Assembly: GCF_014851865.1 (NCBI RefSeq)
Contig: NZ_JACVAM010000001.1
Location: forward strand, 992,001 to 1,056,000
Length of the DNA stretch: 64,000 nucleotides
Direction of reading: 5' to 3'
Source of the DNA: Pseudomonas sp. PDM16
GTDB lineage: Bacteria; Pseudomonadota; Gammaproteobacteria; Pseudomonadales; Pseudomonadaceae
Shown here in pieces: positions 34,944 through 44,082 of the stretch (position 1 is its first letter; the number at the start of each line of letters is the position of its first letter). The notes under the pieces were generated by a model. The model saw only the letters and a list, made by a program, of their open reading frames with translations. It was not told the DNA's origin and did not search any database. The position numbers and the translations under genes are program-made.

Positions 34944-37319
34944 GTGAGGCAATATCTGCAGTGGCTACTGCTGTCGCTCGGGTTGCTGCTTGCCACCTGC
35001 GTGACCGCGTCGCCCACCTGTGACACGCAGGAGTTGTCGCTGGCGGACCACACCCTCGCGCTCGAGGACCCGACGGCTGGGCTGACAGCCGACGAGGTGC
35101 TCGCCTTGCCTGACAGCGCCTTCACTCCGGCCAGCCAGCAGGCGCTGCCGCCTCGCTACAGTCACTCGGCATTCTGGCTGCGCATACACCTGCAGGGCGC
35201 CGCCACGACCTGCAAGCGATGGATGACGATAGGTGACTCGCGCCTGGCCGATATCCAGGTCTACGTGCGTCAGAACCAGGCCTGGCAGATCATGCAGGCC
35301 GGCAGCGAATACCCGTTGGCGCAATGGCCCACCCCATCGCGACAGGCCATCTTTCCTCTCGAGCTGCCGGCGTCGGAGGAGCTGACGGTTCTGGTGCGAG
35401 TGGCTAGCGAAACGTTGATCATCATCGCCCCTCGGCTCTGGTCGGAGCAGGGGCTGCTCGCTCATCGCCAGACCAGCTACATGGTTGATGGCATGACGCT
35501 GGGCATCACCCTGCTGATGGTGCCGTTCAGCTTCGTCGTTGGCTGGATTCTTCGCTCGCGACTTCTGGTCGCTCATGCGTCATCCGTGCTCTGCTACGCG
35601 ATGCTGGTCAGCGCGGTGAACGGCTATCTCATCTATCTGCCCGGCCTGCTGCCGTGGTCATGGGAGCTGATATGGTCGCTGAGCATGGTGCAGTACACCC
35701 TGTTCCTGGCCTATATCCGCGTGCTGCTGCAGGTGCGGCAGCTACCTCCCGCCTGGGGCGTGGCCTATAGCCTGTTCCTGGTCACGATAGTCGCCTGCTA
35801 TTTCTGGATGTGGGTGGATAATCTGGTCGGTCGCGAGCTGTTCGACCAGGTTCGCAAGTTTTCCTACCTACTCATACCCGCCACTCTACTGGCCGGATGG
35901 CGATACAGGCTTGGATATAGCTGGCTGGTCTATCTGGTGTGTGGTCTGCTCATGCTGCAGGGACTCCTTCGGATGCTGGAGCTGGCGGGCATGCCCTGGC
36001 AGAGTGCCGACGACAAGTTGAGCCTGGGTTCCACCCTGCCGGGACTGTTGCTGCTGGCGTGTACGCTGATCATGGAGGTCAGTCGGGTTCGCGCGCGGGA
36101 GCGCCGTGCTCTCGCCGATCTGGACGGCCAGCAGAGGGCCGAGCATGAGCGGCTGGAGAGTACCGTTGCCATGCGAACGCGACAGCTGCGCGATTCGCTG
36201 CATGCTCGCAGCCTGCTGATGGCACGTATCAGCCATGATCTGCGCTCGCCGCTGGTTAGCATCGTCAACTACGCGCGGCTCCTGCCGAAGGATCTGCCCC
36301 AGGACTATCCGCGCCGAATAGAGCGCAGCGCCAGCCGGCAACTCGAGCTGATCGATGAGCTGCTGGAGTTCTCGCGCAGCGAACTGCATCAGCTGGAGAT
36401 AGTTCTGGCGCCTGGCTATCTGTGGGGCTTCCTGCGCGAGATCGAGGAGGAAGGCGGGTTCCTGGCGGCGCAGCAGAACAATCGCTTCGAGTCGCGCCTC
36501 GACCCGTCGTTGCCGACGCTGGTGCAGGCCGACTTCCGTCGCTTGCGCCAGATACTGATCAACCTTCTGGCAAACGCTGCCAAGTTCACTCGTGACGGCC
36601 GGATACTGTTCGAGGTTCAGAACCTCGACTGCAATGGCGATGCCGTGCGCTTGCGCTTCGGCGTGCGGGATACGGGGATCGGCATTCCCGCGGATGAGCG
36701 CAAGCATCTGCTGCAACCCTTCTGGCGCGGGCGTGAAGCGGAGCGCTTCTCCGGAACCGGACTGGGGTTGTCTACCGTCAGCGAACTCCTGCAGCAGATG
36801 AGCAGCTGCCTTTCCGTGGACGAGTCGTTGTCTGGGGCAGGCTTCAGCTTCGAGGTGCAGTTCGCGCTCGCCCGTGAGGAGGACCTCGATGTTTCGTTCG
36901 ACGAAGGCCCCGAGGTTCGGGTGAGCGGCTTCGGCCGCCATGTGCTGCTGGTGGACGATGTCGAGCAGAACCGCGAATGGCTGAGCGATCTGCTTGGTGG
37001 CTATGGCTTCGATGTCACGTCGATGTCCAGCGCCGCCGACGCTCTGGACGTCCTGCAGGACAGCGATATCGACCTGCTTGTCACCGACCAGGCGATGCCA
37101 GGCATGGATGGCTGGGCTCTGTTGGATGTCGCCCGGCAGCGGTGGCCGTCGTTACCTGTGCTGCTTTATTCTTCCGCGCCGCCGATGCGGCCGCCGGAGT
37201 ATCCGAGCGATCTGTCGTTCGACGCCGTCCTGCTTAAGCCCTCCGATGCCGCCGAGCTGCTTATGACCGTTGAGCGGGTCGCTCCGGCGCGCATGTTGGC
37301 GATGGGGGACGATTCATGA
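34944..37319 (+). CDS. hybrid sensor histidine kinase with 7TMR-DISM sensor and receiver domain
   Basis: 791 aa from GTG 34944 (AGGGGGA six bases upstream); earlier in-frame starts exist, but this one yields a clean signal peptide. The order is: extracytoplasmic 7TMR-DISMED2-like beta domain (about 25-165), seven membrane segments (about 185-385), coiled linker, HisKA with His431 in SHDLRSPL, an ATPase domain (NLLANAAKF, DTGIGIP, GTGLGLSTV), then a receiver with Asp715 in VTDQAMPGMDGW. DISMED2 domains are thought to bind carbohydrates or other small ligands. The TonB receptor gene starts 12 bases downstream. Confidence 0.88.
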   Translation: MRQYLQWLLLSLGLLLATCVTASPTCDTQELSLADHTLALEDPTAGLTADEVLALPDSAFTPASQQALPPRYSHSAFWLRIHLQGAATTCKRWMTIGDSRLADIQVYVRQNQAWQIMQAGSEYPLAQWPTPSRQAIFPLELPASEELTVLVRVASETLIIIAPRLWSEQGLLAHRQTSYMVDGMTLGITLLMVPFSFVVGWILRSRLLVAHASSVLCYAMLVSAVNGYLIYLPGLLPWSWELIWSLSMVQYTLFLAYIRVLLQVRQLPPAWGVAYSLFLVTIVACYFWMWVDNLVGRELFDQVRKFSYLLIPATLLAGWRYRLGYSWLVYLVCGLLMLQGLLRMLELAGMPWQSADDKLSLGSTLPGLLLLACTLIMEVSRVRARERRALADLDGQQRAEHERLESTVAMRTRQLRDSLHARSLLMARISHDLRSPLVSIVNYARLLPKDLPQDYPRRIERSASRQLELIDELLEFSRSELHQLEIVLAPGYLWGFLREIEEEGGFLAAQQNNRFESRLDPSLPTLVQADFRRLRQILINLLANAAKFTRDGRILFEVQNLDCNGDAVRLRFGVRDTGIGIPADERKHLLQPFWRGREAERFSGTGLGLSTVSELLQQMSSCLSVDESLSGAGFSFEVQFALAREEDLDVSFDEGPEVRVSGFGRHVLLVDDVEQNREWLSDLLGGYGFDVTSMSSAADALDVLQDSDIDLLVTDQAMPGMDGWALLDVARQRWPSLPVLLYSSAPPMRPPEYPSDLSFDAVLLKPSDAAELLMTVERVAPARMLAMGDDS

Positions 37320-37331
37320 CGGAGGTTGAGC

Positions 37332-39686
37332 GTGGCTTGGGGTAATGGTTTCGGATGGTTAGGCGGCGCCTGTGCCCTTCTGCTGTCCTGTCCTGGGATC
37401 GCGCAGGCTGAGCAGAGCCCTGCCGAGAGGGCGCCGGCGGCGCTGGTGCTCGACGAGGTGACGGTCAGTGCACGCCATCGTGAAGAGAACGCCAGGCAGG
37501 TTCCCATCGCACTCGACGTGCTGGATGGTGCGCAGCTGAACGATGCCGGCATCTTCCGTATCGGCGACATGCAGCAGCGGGTCCCGAGCCTGCTGGTGTC
37601 CGCCCCCAACGAGCGATACACCAGCTACGGCATCCGCGGCCTTGGTTCCAGCTCGTTCAACGATGGTATCGACGGCAGCGTCGGGGTGTTTCTCGACGGC
37701 GTCTATCTGGGGCGTCAAGGCATGTCGCTCTCCGACCTCGTCGATCTCGAGAGGGTCGAGGTGCTGCGAGGGCCTCAAGGGACTCTCTACGGCAAGAACA
37801 CCTCCGCTGGTGCGATCAATATCAGTAGCCGGGCGCCCACGTTCGAGCCGGAGGGGAACGCCGAGGTTTCGGCTGGCGAATATGGCCTGCGCCAGTACCG
37901 CGGTACGGTTTCCGGCCCGCTGGTCGATGGCGTGCTGGCGGGTCGCCTGACCGGCTACGACGTCGAGCGCGACGGGCTGGTTGACAATGTGTATGACGGC
38001 AACGACCTGCGCGACCAGAACCGCCAGGGCGGACGCGGGCAGTTGCTGTGGACGCCGAGTGACGATTTCAGTGCGCGGCTGATTGGTGAATATGCCTGGC
38101 AGGACGAGCACTCCAACGTGTTCACCACCAGCAACCGCAGTGCGTCCACGATCAGTCGTACGGCGTTCCTCGGCTACCGGCAGTTGCCTATCGATCCCTA
38201 TGGTCGCCAGGTGCGGCAGGACGAAATGAATACCATCAAGACGCTGCAGACCGGCGTCACGCTCGAACTCAACCGTGTGCTGGATGGTGGGGCCACGCTG
38301 ACCAGCATCAGCGGCTACCGGGACTGGACATACGATGCCGATCAGGATGGTGACGGGACGGCGTTGTCCATCGCCGAGAACGTCTCCGTAAGACTCCCCA
38401 ACCACCAGTTCAGCCAGGAACTGCGACTTGCCGATTCGCCCAGCGAGCATCTCGACTACGTGGTGGGTCTCTATTACCTGCGCCAGAAACTGAATCGTGA
38501 GGTGGTCGCGCGCTTTGGCAAGGATGCGGCGGGTTTTTTCCTGGGTGACCGGCCGGAGATCGCGCTGTTCGGCATTACGCCTGAGATGATCCCCGCATCG
38601 TTGCTGGAGGGGGCGCAGCAAACCTTCGATGGAGAACAGCTTACGGACAGTCGTGCGTTATTTGGCCAGGCCACCTGGCATGCTACAGATCGCTTGGCTA
38701 TCACCCCCGGGCTGCGTTACAGCCGTGATCGCAAGGAAGGCTGGCTTTCGCGCAGTGTGTCGGGGCTCGCGCCACTGGGGAGCGATCTGGTTTCACAAAT
38801 CGGTGGCGCGTTACTGCGTGATACCGCGCTCGGTACTGAGTACTACCGCCGCGATGCGCTCGAGGAAAACAACCTATCGGGGCAACTGGCAGTCAGCTAT
38901 CAGCTCCGTGCCGATCTGCTCGGCTATGTCAGCTGGGCACGCGGCTACAAGGCCGGAGGGATCAATCTCGATGTCGTTGGTCCCAGCGTTCAGCCGACAT
39001 TCGATGCGGAGCAGGTCACCTCGATCGAGGTCGGTTTCAAAAGCCACTTCTGGGACGAGCGGGCCACACTCGATATCGCTCTATACCAGGCCGATGTCGA
39101 CGATTACCAGGCGCTGACCAACCGCGCTCCGGTGAATGAATACGCACCGCCGATACGTGACAACCTGATCAACGTGGGGCAGGTCAGGCTGCGCGGCATA
39201 GAACTGGACGGCCTGTTGCGAGCCAGCGAGCGTGTCGACCTGCGCATGGGCATTGCCTGGAGCGATGCGCGTTACAGGGATTTTCCCAATGCTCCCTGTT
39301 CTCCGAGCAGCGCAAAGTGGTCATGCGATTTCGAGGGCAAACGGCTGTTCAACGCACCCGAGTGGAGCGTTACCGCTGGAGCGGACTATCGACACCCGCT
39401 GGAGTACGGGCTGGAGCTGTTCGGCGCCATGGATTACAGCTTCCGCAGTGGCTACTACGGCACGCTTGAGGGAGGAGAGGGCAGCTATCAGCCTTCGTAC
39501 GCCCTGACCAATCTGCGCCTCGGGCTGCGTCGCAATGATAGGCGCTGGGAGGCGGAAGTCTGGGCCCGCAACCTGTTCGACGAAGACTATGTCACCGCCG
39601 TATATGCCCAGCTTGCCGCTGGCGACTACGGCGTGCTCACGGGCGATCCGCGCAGTCTCGGGCTGACGCTGCGTACCCGCTGGTAA
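37332..39686 (+). CDS. TonB-dependent outer-membrane receptor
   Basis: 784 aa. GTG 37332 is preferred (GGAGG six bases before); TTG 37326 is an alternative. It has a signal peptide, a TonB-box-like DEVTVSARHREEN, a plug domain (DVLDGAQLNDAGI to VEVLRGPQGTLYGKNTSAGA) and a 22-strand barrel ending GLTLRTRW. The plug sequences (RGPQGTLYGKN, IRGLG) are of the oligosaccharide/aromatic-uptake type frequent in sphingomonads and Caulobacter rather than a siderophore receptor of known kind. It is almost certainly co-transcribed with the hybrid kinase. The ligand is unknown. Confidence 0.9.
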   Translation: MAWGNGFGWLGGACALLLSCPGIAQAEQSPAERAPAALVLDEVTVSARHREENARQVPIALDVLDGAQLNDAGIFRIGDMQQRVPSLLVSAPNERYTSYGIRGLGSSSFNDGIDGSVGVFLDGVYLGRQGMSLSDLVDLERVEVLRGPQGTLYGKNTSAGAINISSRAPTFEPEGNAEVSAGEYGLRQYRGTVSGPLVDGVLAGRLTGYDVERDGLVDNVYDGNDLRDQNRQGGRGQLLWTPSDDFSARLIGEYAWQDEHSNVFTTSNRSASTISRTAFLGYRQLPIDPYGRQVRQDEMNTIKTLQTGVTLELNRVLDGGATLTSISGYRDWTYDADQDGDGTALSIAENVSVRLPNHQFSQELRLADSPSEHLDYVVGLYYLRQKLNREVVARFGKDAAGFFLGDRPEIALFGITPEMIPASLLEGAQQTFDGEQLTDSRALFGQATWHATDRLAITPGLRYSRDRKEGWLSRSVSGLAPLGSDLVSQIGGALLRDTALGTEYYRRDALEENNLSGQLAVSYQLRADLLGYVSWARGYKAGGINLDVVGPSVQPTFDAEQVTSIEVGFKSHFWDERATLDIALYQADVDDYQALTNRAPVNEYAPPIRDNLINVGQVRLRGIELDGLLRASERVDLRMGIAWSDARYRDFPNAPCSPSSAKWSCDFEGKRLFNAPEWSVTAGADYRHPLEYGLELFGAMDYSFRSGYYGTLEGGEGSYQPSYALTNLRLGLRRNDRRWEAEVWARNLFDEDYVTAVYAQLAAGDYGVLTGDPRSLGLTLRTRW

Positions 39687-39957
39687 GGCTCCTTCGGCAA
39701 GCTGTTTGCTGTTGCCTGGCGTTCAGGGATTGATTTGGCCAGGCTTGCCAATCATCAGGGCAAAACTCTTCCGAGTTGACCATCTCCAGCAGAGCCGACT
39801 GTAGGCTTGGGTGGCGCCGGCGCTTGTCCAGCAACTCCGCATGGCCTAGGTCGCGGTGCAGCAGCAGTCTCCCCAGTTGGGCTAACTTGCCGAAGTTGAG
39901 CCTCTTGTTCGGATAGTGTTCGTCATAGAGTTTTTCCAGCGCGACTAGAACTGCCAT
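39637..39957 (-). CDS. orphan 106-residue ORF, possible gene remnant
   Basis: An open frame from ATG 39957 encodes MAVLVALEKLYDEHYPNKRL and a basic middle (LLDKRRRHPSLQSALLEMVN), then an unusual Cys/Trp segment (EEFCPDDWQAWPNQ). Its 3' end runs 50 bases into the TonB receptor gene on the other strand. I recognise no family. The flanking DNA has two GTGTCCCCG copies (near 40008 and 40047), which might mark an old insertion. It could be a decayed gene. Confidence 0.35.
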   Translation of the reverse strand: MAVLVALEKLYDEHYPNKRLNFGKLAQLGRLLLHRDLGHAELLDKRRRHPSLQSALLEMVNSEEFCPDDWQAWPNQSLNARQQQTACRRSLTSGYAASARDCADRP

Positions 39958-40149
39958 GGGCACACTCGTTGGCAAGACCGAAAAACGACTTGGCAGAATA
40001 GAAGAAGTGTCCCCGATCAGCGACCAATCATTGGGCCTAGGCTGCGGAGGTGTCCCCGCGCTTAACGAACACAGGTGCCTGCACTGAGCTGTGCGTCTGT
40101 GCGTCAGATGGTCGGCATGCCCCAACACATCTACTGTCCAGAAATGAAA

Positions 40150-40176
40150 AAAGGCCCGCATTGCTGCGAGCCTTTC
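40150..40176 (-). terminator. terminator of tRNA-Thr
   Basis: Read on the minus strand: stem AAGGCTCGCA/TGCGGGCCTT around GCAA, followed by a run of T. It lies eight bases beyond the tRNA 3' end. Confidence 0.85.
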
Positions 40177-40183
40177 ATTCATA

Positions 40184-40259
<76 letters not shown>

Positions 40260-40270
40260 GAAGGGCTGCC

Positions 40271-40298
40271 ATTATAGCCATTGCTTTGGTTCTGTAAA
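40271..40298 (-). promoter_or_regulatory. sigma-70 promoter of tRNA-Thr
   Basis: On the minus strand TTTACA (40298-40293) and TATAAT (40276-40271) are 16 bases apart; the -10 is perfect. Transcription would begin near 40264, just before the mature 5' end. Confidence 0.8.
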
Positions 40299-40604
40299 CC
40301 GAGTCCTAGTTTAATGATGAACAGGCCCGGATTTGCAGCCGCTGGCGGGAGCCTGTAACCGTGGCTGGAAGGGGCATGGGTATCAGCAGATCTATCTTTA
40401 TGCACAAAACGGAGCATGGCGAATTCGTCTTGTACGATTTCTGTGCGCCTTGTCCGCTTTTTTTTATAACACGTTGTTTTGTATGTTTTTTTTTGTGTTG
40501 ATCAATAAATGGGCAGTTTCGGAAGGGCCTCGAACGGCCTGCTCTGCAGCGAGTTCTGCAGAAACTGCGCACAGAGTTATCCACAGCTTTTGTGGATGAG
40601 CGAA
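40299..40604. other. AT-rich gene-free stretch with paired DnaA-box-like sites
   Basis: No gene is supported here. Bases 40440-40510 contain two long T runs (CTTTTTTTTATAAC and a second run of T) in an otherwise GC-rich genome. TTATCCACA (40577-40585), a consensus DnaA box, faces TCATCCACA on the other strand (40591-40599). The pair also forms an ATCCACA/TGTGGAT hairpin right after the methyltransferase stop, so a terminator role is an alternative. Confidence 0.5.
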
Positions 40605-41810
40605 TCAGCTTCGTTCGGCCAGTAGAAGCAGGTTGCGCGGAGTCAGGCTGCGCGGGCAGAAGGTGCCCAGGCGAACCCGATAACCCTGTTCCTCCAGATA
40701 CAGGGCCCGATCCAGCAGCAGCCACATTTCCAGTGGCCGGCGGAATAGACCTCGGACCAGTTCTAGGTTGCGAACTTCGGCCAGGCGTCGCCAGCCAGCC
40801 GCTTCCAGAGTATGCCAGTCGATGTCGCCGTGGAGTTTGATGCCCTTCAGTTCGGCCAGGTCGCGGCAGTAATCGGAGAAGTCTTTGTTCAGCCAGCTGA
40901 TCGGCAGTGAGGGCGTCGGCAGGTATTCGTCCGGGCTTCGCTGCTGACGCTGCAACTGGTCGAAGGCCAGTCGCCAGGCCATGGAGTGGTCGCGCTGGCG
41001 GCGCTGCCGCTGACCGGCGGTGACGGTCTCCGCCATGGGGAGGCGGAGATCGTCCAAGGACAGCCGCAGCGGCGAATGCTGCGCAGGCATCGACAACGGC
41101 TGGTAGTGGCTGTGTCCGGTGCGGTTGTAGCAGCAGGGTGCGATGGCCAGTTGGGTGCAGCCAGCTGCACTCGCTAACTGCATCAATCGCACGTGCAGGT
41201 CGCCACAGGCGTGAAGGGCCACGGGGCTGTGTCCTGCACTCAGGTGGGTGGCGGCATCATCGTCCAGAACGTCCTGCAGCATATGCTGCACGCCCATATG
41301 GAGACGCTCGCTCAATCGCTGGCCTGCGGCGACCAATTGCTCGTCGTACTCCAGGCAAGTCAGTTGTTGCCCGCCTTGTGCCAGCAAGCGGCCCAGGTGG
41401 CCTTTGCCAGCGCACCAGTCCAGCCAATGGTTCGGTACTTTCTGGAAATGCAGGCGGCTGGCGAAGGCTTCGATCTGCTGCCACTTGCGGCCTGGCACGT
41501 CGACGTCCAGTCGTGCGTGTCGTGCACCCAGCTCGTGAGCAGGCAGCTCGCCGACGGCCGCCAGCGTGGCTGCGCTGGCGGCCAGCTCTCGAAAGGGATA
41601 GGGCGCTTGCAGGTGTTCCGGGTGATTGTGTTCCGCCTCGGCCTGTTCCAGGCTGCGTCCGCGCAACCAGGCGCCCAGCTCGGGATGCTTCGTTTCCCAG
41701 GGCAGGACCGGGTTGGAAAATGGCTTGGGGCGCCACAGCTCCTGATGGGTGACGAGAAAGTCGTCCAAGGCCTGGAAGCGTTCGCGCAGGGCGGGGCCGG
41801 TGAGGATCAT
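40605..41810 (-). CDS. SAM-dependent methyltransferase (Methyltransf_32/GSTCD-like)
   Basis: 401 aa. The SAM-binding motif DWCAGKGHLGRLLA (about residues 130-143) is followed by an acidic strand end (LTCLEYDEQL), and VALHACGDLHVRLM and IAPCCYNRTGHSHYQPLS mark this family. Related proteins include the C-terminal domain of eukaryotic GSTCD; the substrate is not known, though RNA is often suggested. It is a single gene upstream of the ABC transporter genes' 3' end, in the same orientation, with a 70-base gap. Confidence 0.82.
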   Translation of the reverse strand: MILTGPALRERFQALDDFLVTHQELWRPKPFSNPVLPWETKHPELGAWLRGRSLEQAEAEHNHPEHLQAPYPFRELAASAATLAAVGELPAHELGARHARLDVDVPGRKWQQIEAFASRLHFQKVPNHWLDWCAGKGHLGRLLAQGGQQLTCLEYDEQLVAAGQRLSERLHMGVQHMLQDVLDDDAATHLSAGHSPVALHACGDLHVRLMQLASAAGCTQLAIAPCCYNRTGHSHYQPLSMPAQHSPLRLSLDDLRLPMAETVTAGQRQRRQRDHSMAWRLAFDQLQRQQRSPDEYLPTPSLPISWLNKDFSDYCRDLAELKGIKLHGDIDWHTLEAAGWRRLAEVRNLELVRGLFRRPLEMWLLLDRALYLEEQGYRVRLGTFCPRSLTPRNLLLLAERS

Positions 41811-41880
41811 GGCTGTGAAGGCTGGGAGAGATACGGCACATTCTATCCCCCTCCCGCTGCGGGAGAGGGAAAGAGGTGAG

Positions 41881-42570
41881 TCAGCGACCCTGGCAGGCGT
41901 CGACGCGCAGTTTGCGCTCCAGCAGTTTGAAGGCGCGCACCATCACGTAGGCGATGACCAGGTAGAAAATCCCGGCAGCGAAGAATATCTCCACCGGCAG
42001 GTAGGTGCGGGCGATGATCGTGCGCGACATACCGGTCAGCTCCAGCAGGGTCACGGTGCTGGCCAGGGCGCTGGCCTTGAGCATCAGGATCACTTCGTTG
42101 CTGTAGGCCGGCAGGCCGATGCGCGCGGCGCGCGGAAGGATGATGTAGAGCATCGACTGGGCGCGCGACATGCCCAGCGCCCGGGCTGCTTCGATCTCGC
42201 CTGGCGGCACGGCCTGAATGGCACCACGCAGAATCTCGGCAATGTAGGCAGCGGTGTGCATCGTCATGGTGATGACGGTGCACCAGTACGGGTCGCGCAG
42301 GTAGGGCCAGAGCGGCCCCTGGCGCACCGCGTCGAACTGAGCCAGGCCGTAGTAGACCAGAAATAGCTGTACCAGCAGCGGCGTGCCGCGGAAAAAGAAA
42401 ATGTAGCCATAGGGCAGGGCGCGCACGTACCAGTGGCGCGAGGCGCGCGCGATGCCCATGGGCAGGGCGAGGATCAGGCCGGCCAATACGGCGATGGCGA
42501 CCAGTTCGACGGTCAGCCAAGCGCCTTCGAGCAGCCTGGGCAGGTACTTGTAGATCACTTCCCAGTTCAT
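41881..42570 (-). CDS. hisM: amino acid ABC transporter permease, HisM-type
   Basis: 229 aa. An inner-membrane permease with about five helices and the EAA loop EIEAARALGMSRAQSMLYII. It pairs with the upstream HisQ-type permease to form the channel of a basic amino acid (histidine/lysine/arginine/ornithine) importer. ATG 42570 overlaps the stop of hisQ by one base, so the two are translationally coupled. The exact substrate is not fixed by sequence: it could equally be named aotM or artM. Confidence 0.88.
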   Translation of the reverse strand: MNWEVIYKYLPRLLEGAWLTVELVAIAVLAGLILALPMGIARASRHWYVRALPYGYIFFFRGTPLLVQLFLVYYGLAQFDAVRQGPLWPYLRDPYWCTVITMTMHTAAYIAEILRGAIQAVPPGEIEAARALGMSRAQSMLYIILPRAARIGLPAYSNEVILMLKASALASTVTLLELTGMSRTIIARTYLPVEIFFAAGIFYLVIAYVMVRAFKLLERKLRVDACQGR

Positions 42571-43262
42571 CAGGTGCTCCGGACGAAGCCGCGACTGGCG
42601 CGCTTCTCGAGGAAGTGCATGCCGATCATGGCAATGATGGTCAGGCTCAGGTAGATGAACGCAGCGACCACATAGAAGGTGAAGGGCTCCTTGCTGGCGG
42701 TCACGGCGATCTGCGAGCGACGCATGATCTCCTCGAGACCGATCACCGAGACCAGCGCGGTGTCCTTCATCAGGATCATGAACAGGTTGCCTAGGCCGGG
42801 CAGGGCGATGCGCCACATCTGTGGAAGGATCAGCTTCCAGAGGACGCGTCCCTTGGACAGGCCCAGGGCCATCCCGGCCTCACGGTGGCCCTTGGGAATC
42901 GCCAGGATGGCGCCGCGGAACACCTCGGTGGCGTAGGCGCCGAAGCACAGGCCGAGGGCGATGGTGCCGGCGGCGAACGGGTTCAGTTCCAGGCTGCCGA
43001 CACCGAGGAGCTCACCGAGGGCAGCCAGGCCCTGGACAGTGCCAAAGTAGATCAGCAGTACCCAGAGCAGCTCGGGAATGCCGCGAACGATGGTCGAATA
43101 GGTGCCGCCAAGCCATTGCAGCGGCTTGTGCGACGAAGTCTTGGCCAGTGCGCCGAGCAGTCCCAGCACCAGGCCGAGGGCGAGGGCGGACAGGGCCAGC
43201 TGGATGGTCACCAGCGTGCCGGCGACAAGGGCGGGGCCGAAGCCGTGCAGGTCGAAGATCAT
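42570..43262 (-). CDS. hisQ: amino acid ABC transporter permease, HisQ-type
   Basis: 230 aa permease with the EAA loop KGHREAGMALGLSKGRVLWK and about five membrane segments (first: LVAGTLVTIQLALSALALGL). It partners with the HisM-type subunit. The order P-J-Q-M on the minus strand places both permeases behind the binding protein. The gap to the binding-protein gene is 56 bases. Confidence 0.88.
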   Translation of the reverse strand: MIFDLHGFGPALVAGTLVTIQLALSALALGLVLGLLGALAKTSSHKPLQWLGGTYSTIVRGIPELLWVLLIYFGTVQGLAALGELLGVGSLELNPFAAGTIALGLCFGAYATEVFRGAILAIPKGHREAGMALGLSKGRVLWKLILPQMWRIALPGLGNLFMILMKDTALVSVIGLEEIMRRSQIAVTASKEPFTFYVVAAFIYLSLTIIAMIGMHFLEKRASRGFVRST

Positions 43263-43318
43263 GGGAGGCTACTGCAGAGGACGGCCGCCGCCGGTGAGGG
43301 CGGCGGCGGTCGGACGCA

Positions 43319-44071
43319 TCAGTAGATGCTGAACGGGAAGTACTTGTCGTTGATCTGCTTGTAGGTACCGTCTTCGACGATGGCCTTCAGCGCGGTGTTC
43401 AGCTTCTCGCGCAGCGGGTCACCCTTGCGCACGGCGATGGCGATCTTGTCGTTGTCGAACACAGGCTCGCCCTTAAACTCGAAGTCCTTGCCGGCGTCGC
43501 TCTTCAGCCATTCCCAGTTGACGAACTTGTCGGCCAGCACGCCGTCGAGGCGGCCCGAGGACAGGTCGAGGTAGGCATTTTCCTGGGTGTCGTACAGCTT
43601 GATCTCGACGGTGTCGGACATGTTGTCCTCCAGCCAGGTGCCGGCGATGGTGGCGCGCTGGGCGCCGATCACCTTGCCTTTCAGGCTGGCTTTGTCGGCC
43701 TTGAAGTCGGAGCTCTTCGGCGCGATGAACTGCAGCTTGTTGGTGTAATACGCGTCGGTGAAGTCGACGGCAGCCTGGCGCTCTTCGGTGATCGACATGG
43801 AGGCCGCCAGGAAGTCGAACTTCTTGGCGTTCAGGGCCGGGATGATGCCGTCCCAGTCAGAAGTGACCACTTCGCACTCGGCGCCCATCTTGGCGCACAG
43901 GGCCTGGGCGATTTCGACGTCGAAGCCACCGACCTTGCCACTGGCGTCGATCAGGTTGAAGGGTGGGTAGGCGCCTTCGGTACCGATCTTCAGTTTGTCA
44001 GCGGCCATGGCCTGGGTACCGAAAGCCAGAGTGGCGACGGCGGCCAGCAGGATCTTCTTATAGTTCTGCAT
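43319..44071 (-). CDS. hisJ: periplasmic basic amino acid-binding protein, HisJ/ArgT-type
   Basis: 250 aa. Signal peptide MQNYKKILLAAVATLAFGTQ cut after AMA; the mature protein starts ADKLKIGTEGAYPPFN. The ligand signature GFDVEIAQALCAKMGAECE contains two Cys that can form the disulfide typical of HisJ/LAO-binding proteins. It delivers substrate to the HisQMP complex. It is followed by the permease genes and preceded after 11 bases by the ATPase gene. Confidence 0.92.
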   Translation of the reverse strand: MQNYKKILLAAVATLAFGTQAMAADKLKIGTEGAYPPFNLIDASGKVGGFDVEIAQALCAKMGAECEVVTSDWDGIIPALNAKKFDFLAASMSITEERQAAVDFTDAYYTNKLQFIAPKSSDFKADKASLKGKVIGAQRATIAGTWLEDNMSDTVEIKLYDTQENAYLDLSSGRLDGVLADKFVNWEWLKSDAGKDFEFKGEPVFDNDKIAIAVRKGDPLREKLNTALKAIVEDGTYKQINDKYFPFSIY

Positions 44072-44082
44072 GCGTGTTGCTC

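Noticed and set aside
40333..40599. 88-codon plus-strand frame in the AT-rich stretch
   Set aside because: It uses the T runs as Phe codons (FFYNTLFCMFFFVL), has no ribosome site and lies across the DnaA-like sites; more likely non-coding.
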